A stretch of 59,736 bases of DNA from Paenibacillus phocaeensis (GTDB lineage: Bacteria > Bacillota > Bacilli > Paenibacillales > Paenibacillaceae). Within the stretch, counting starts at the first letter, position 1. Each line of letters starts with the position of its first letter. Location of the stretch: assembly GCF_900021165.1 (NCBI RefSeq), contig NZ_FCOQ01000018.1:585548-645283 (forward strand), read 5' to 3'. A program made the translations under genes and the position numbers. Under the pieces are notes generated by a model that had not been told where the DNA came from, ran no database searches, and saw nothing but the letters and a program-made list of their open reading frames with translations. Positions 57,132 through 59,736 of this stretch are shown here, piece after piece.

Positions 57132-58856
57132 ATGAGTCAACTGCAAGGGGAAGTCATTTCACCGGGCGTTCCGTCGTCCAACATGGGCAGCTACGAAGAG
57201 GCGTATAAGAATTTTCAATGGGAGGATGTCGAGAAGCAGTTCTCCTGGTACATCACGGGCAAAGTGAACATGGCTTATGAGGCGATCGACCGCCATGTAG
57301 ATGCGGGTAAGGGCGAGCGGGTGGCGCTCCGCTTCAGCGATCCTTCGCGGGAGGAATCCTATACGTACGAGGACATGCAGGGACTGACGAACCGCTTCGC
57401 CAACGTATTGCGCAAATACGGCATCACGAAGGGAGATCGGGTCTTCGTCTTTATGCCGCGGACGCCGGAGCTCTATGTCAGCGTGCTGGGCACGCTGAAG
57501 GTCGGCGCGGTCGTTGGGCCGCTGTTCGAAGCGTTTATGGAAACGGCGGTCAAGGATCGCCTGGAGGACAGCGGAGCGGTGGCGCTGGTCACGACGCCGG
57601 CTTTGCTGCCGCGGGTGAAACGCGAGGAACTGCCCACGCTGCGGACCATCATCGTCGTAGGCGACGAAGTGGCAGCCGGGGACGGCATCGTCGATTATAA
57701 GGCGGAGATGGATGCCGCTTCCCCCGAAGCCGAGATCGAGTGGGTGAATCGCGAAGACGGCCTGATTTTGCATTATACGTCGGGGTCGACCGGCAAGCCG
57801 AAAGGCGTTTATCATGTGCATAACGCTATGATTCAACACTATCATACCGGCAACGTCGTGCTGGACCTGAAGGAAGGAGACGTCTATTGGTGTACGGCGG
57901 ACCCGGGATGGGTGACCGGCACGTCCTACGGCATTTTCGCCCCGTGGCTGCACGGCGTGACCAACGTCGTCCGCGGCGGACGCTTCAGTCCGGCGGACTG
58001 GTACGAGACGATCCAGAAGAACCAGGTGACCGTCTGGTACAGCGCGCCTACCGCGTTCCGCATGCTGATGGGAGCGGGGCAGGACATCATCCAGCAGTAT
58101 GATCTGTCATCGCTGCGCCACGTTCTCTCGGTTGGCGAGCCGCTCAACCCCGAGGTTGTTCGCTGGGGGATGAAGGTATACAACCGCCGTATCCACGACA
58201 CCTGGTGGATGACGGAAACGGGCGGGCAGTTGATCTGCAACTACCCGTCGATGCCGATCAAACCCGGCTCGATGGGCAAGCCGGTGCCGGGTATCCAGGC
58301 GGCGATCATCGACGACAACGGCAAGGAGCTGCCGCCGTACCGGATGGGCAACCTGGCGATCCGTACGCCGTGGCCGTCGGTCATGCGGCTGATCTGGAAC
58401 AACGCGCCGAAGTACGAGGAGTACTTCCGCATCCCCGGATGGTACATCTCCGGGGATACGGCTTACATGGACGAGGACGGCTACTTCTGGTTCCAAGGCC
58501 GGATCGACGACGTGATCAACTCCTCCGGCGAACGGATCGGCCCGTTCGAGGTCGAGAGCAAGCTTGTCGAGCATCCGGCCGTGGCGGAAGCCGGGGTCAT
58601 CGGCAAGCCGGATCCCGTGCGCGGGGAGATCATCAAGGCGTTCATCTCGCTGCGCGAGGGCTTTACGCCGTCTGAGGAACTGAAGGCCGAGATCGCCAAG
58701 TTCGTCAAGGAAGGGCTGTCCGCCCACGCCGCCCCGCGCGAAATCGAGTTCAAAGACAAACTGCCTAAGACCCGCTCTGGCAAAATCATGCGCCGCGTGC
58801 TCAAAGCCTGGGAGCTCAACCTCCCGGCCGGCGATTTGTCGACGATCGAGGATTGA
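57132..58856 (+). CDS. acsA: Acetyl-CoA synthetase (acetate-CoA ligase)
   Basis: 574 residues, ANL superfamily. ATP-binding YTSGSTGKPKGV, WWMTETGG, SGDTAYMDEDGYFWFQGRID hinge, and the catalytic Lys551 in PKTRSGKIMRRVL, the residue acetylated by AcuA. It makes acetyl-CoA from acetate and ATP. The ATG at 57132 follows AGGGAGGATGAAACG; the length equals Bacillus AcsA. Regulated by AcuA/AcuC and, from the upstream cre-like site, probably by CcpA. Confidence 0.96.
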   Translation: MSQLQGEVISPGVPSSNMGSYEEAYKNFQWEDVEKQFSWYITGKVNMAYEAIDRHVDAGKGERVALRFSDPSREESYTYEDMQGLTNRFANVLRKYGITKGDRVFVFMPRTPELYVSVLGTLKVGAVVGPLFEAFMETAVKDRLEDSGAVALVTTPALLPRVKREELPTLRTIIVVGDEVAAGDGIVDYKAEMDAASPEAEIEWVNREDGLILHYTSGSTGKPKGVYHVHNAMIQHYHTGNVVLDLKEGDVYWCTADPGWVTGTSYGIFAPWLHGVTNVVRGGRFSPADWYETIQKNQVTVWYSAPTAFRMLMGAGQDIIQQYDLSSLRHVLSVGEPLNPEVVRWGMKVYNRRIHDTWWMTETGGQLICNYPSMPIKPGSMGKPVPGIQAAIIDDNGKELPPYRMGNLAIRTPWPSVMRLIWNNAPKYEEYFRIPGWYISGDTAYMDEDGYFWFQGRIDDVINSSGERIGPFEVESKLVEHPAVAEAGVIGKPDPVRGEIIKAFISLREGFTPSEELKAEIAKFVKEGLSAHAAPREIEFKDKLPKTRSGKIMRRVLKAWELNLPAGDLSTIED

Positions 58857-58885
58857 GGCAAGCAGAAAGAAGGTAGGAAGAAAGG

Positions 58886-58921
58886 AAGTCCCTTCAAGCG
58901 AAAGCTTGAGGGGACTTTTTT
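58886..58921 (+). terminator. Terminator of acsA
   Basis: Stem AAGTCCCTTCAAGC / GCTTGAGGGGACTT, loop GAAA, then T-tract. Confidence 0.92.
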
Positions 58922-58977
58922 GGGTGGGGACGCGGGAGCCAGCCCTTTGGGGACGTGCCTCTGCTGCCGAATCGGAA

Positions 58978-59155
58978 TTATATATGAAAATTCGAACTTA
59001 TTCGCCCCTCTAAGGTGGATTGCCCCCAATATATATGAAATTTCACATATAATCGCCCCATTGAAGCCCCAGCCTTGAGATTATATATGAAAAATCGATG
59101 ATATTACCTCCAAACGGGAGGTTCGCTACGGATTATGTTCGAAAAATCAGATATA
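58978..59155. repeat. Four tandem 51-52-bp diverged repeats, TTATATATGAAAAATCG
   Basis: Units start at 58978, 59029, 59081 and 59133 (spacing 51, 52, 52) and share TTATATATGAAA plus ATTCG/AATCG; the fourth reads TTATGTTCGAAAAATC. Copy 2 also forms a palindrome with TTTCACATATAAT. No gene supported between 58857 and 59248. Confidence 0.85.
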
Positions 59156-59215
59156 TCTACGGTTAGATCGAATCGCGCCCTATCGGCGAATTCCCCAACC
59201 TTGAAGTGAGCAGCA

Positions 59216-59245
59216 AAAAGCAGCAGGCGGGAGCCTGCTGCTTTT
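59216..59245 (-). terminator. Terminator of the FN3 gene
   Basis: Stem AAAAGCAGCAGGC / GCCTGCTGCTTTT, loop GGGA; poly-T on the minus strand. Confidence 0.88.
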
Positions 59246-59248
59246 CCA

Positions 59249-59736
59249 TTACTTGCTATACTGCACCGACGCCGACGGCGAAGATTCGCCCAGCACGTTG
59301 ACGGCGGTGACCTGGACCCAGACGGAGCTGGAGTCGGTCTTGAAGGAGAAATGCGGGTCCGAGGTGGAGCCCACCTTCGTGTAAGAGCCGCCTTGGGCAT
59401 CGGACACATAGACATTGTAGCTCGTCACCAGGTCGAGGGCGCCGTTCGCCTCCCAGCTGACCGTGAACCCGCGGTCGTCCTTCTTGACGCTCACGTTGGC
59501 GGGCGAAGCAGGGAGCAGGCCGCCGTCGCTGTTGTCGCCGATCGTCCCGCGGTTCCCGCCGTCGCTGCCGCTGCCCGCCGTCTCGCCGCTCGAGTCCGGC
59601 GTCGAGCCGCCGTCCGTGAACCCGCCGCCGCCAAAGGCGCTGACGATCGCGCTAGGAGCCGCTTCCTTGCCGGCTACGTCGACCGCCGTGACGTAGTACG
59701 CGGTGGCGCAGCTGGCCGAGCCGCCGTCCGTTATTG
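59249..59736 (-). CDS. Exported fibronectin type III protein (C-terminal part)
   Basis: The last ~162 residues of a gene entering from the right edge. It shows the end of one FN3 module (ATAYYVTAVDVAGKEAAPS), a Gly/Ser/Asp/Thr linker (FGGGGFTDGGSTPDSSGETA), and a complete FN3 module (ANVSVKKDDRGFTVSWEANG, YNVYVSDAQGGSYTKVGSTS, VWVQVTAVNVLGESSPSASV). FN3-linker tails are normal in Paenibacillus exported glycanases; the catalytic part lies outside. Confidence 0.85.
   Translation of the reverse strand, partial: ITDGGSASCATAYYVTAVDVAGKEAAPSAIVSAFGGGGFTDGGSTPDSSGETAGSGSDGGNRGTIGDNSDGGLLPASPANVSVKKDDRGFTVSWEANGALDLVTSYNVYVSDAQGGSYTKVGSTSDPHFSFKTDSSSVWVQVTAVNVLGESSPSASVQYSK

Overview
The window is chromosomal DNA of a Paenibacillus-like Firmicute. 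This rests on low-GC Gram-positive style regulation (CcpA, YtxJ, DUF1292/DUF1450/DUF1054/DUF3892 families, AcuA/AcuC next to AcsA, GbsR-type regulator), strong AGGAGG ribosome sites, moderately GC-rich genes, and secreted proteins built from SLH, BIG2, FN3 and copper-amine-oxidase-like stalk domains.

Layout. 1-5.2 kb: start of an SLH protein, tRNA-Leu(UAA), an eight-repeat BIG2 secreted protein, an MBL-fold lipoprotein with its DUF3006 partner, and DinB. 5.2-9.5 kb: a ROK sugar kinase and manA, divergent from a LacI regulator, then sodA and DUF1450. 9.5-13.3 kb: a SufR-like cysteine regulator with tRNA hydroxylase TrhO, a PAP2 remnant, DoxX behind a textbook FNR-type promoter, and a polysaccharide deacetylase. 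13.3-19.4 kb: a GbsR regulator divergent from a UgpABE-like ABC uptake operon that also encodes a HAD phosphatase, an SMR transporter and a metallophosphoesterase; together these fit uptake and breakdown of a phosphodiester such as glycerophosphocholine (inference). 19.3-19.9 kb: a dense intergenic repeat field.

21.42-36.71 kb is an AT-rich, about 15.3 kb integrative element bounded by a perfect 50-bp direct repeat of the 3' part of tRNA-Val(GAC), which stands intact at the right end. It carries xis and int, a Rep-like and a DUF927-like replication ATPase, RadC, an XRE regulator and tiny membrane-type proteins, and no relaxase, capsid or terminase that I recognise. Its cargo looks defensive: (i) an ATPase ending in an RpoA-CTD-like helix-hairpin-helix domain with a partner protein, (ii) a KAP NTPase, (iii) a caspase-like protease with a partner protein between int and the right end. 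A decayed integrase tail just outside the left end shows that the tRNA site was used before.

36.7-59.7 kb returns to the host backbone: small envelope proteins, an ElaA-like acetyltransferase, MBL hydrolase, speA-like decarboxylase, MFS transporter, gndA, aroK-aroA, a CoA-binding protein, PTS enzyme I, PfpI, ytxJ, ccpA, mtnN, and the acuC-acuA / acsA divergent pair controlling acetyl-CoA synthetase, ending in a partial FN3 protein. Three intergenic regions (19.7, 51.0 and 59.0 kb) hold unrelated short repeats that all recur every 50-52 bp; two of them are arranged as two forward plus two inverted copies.
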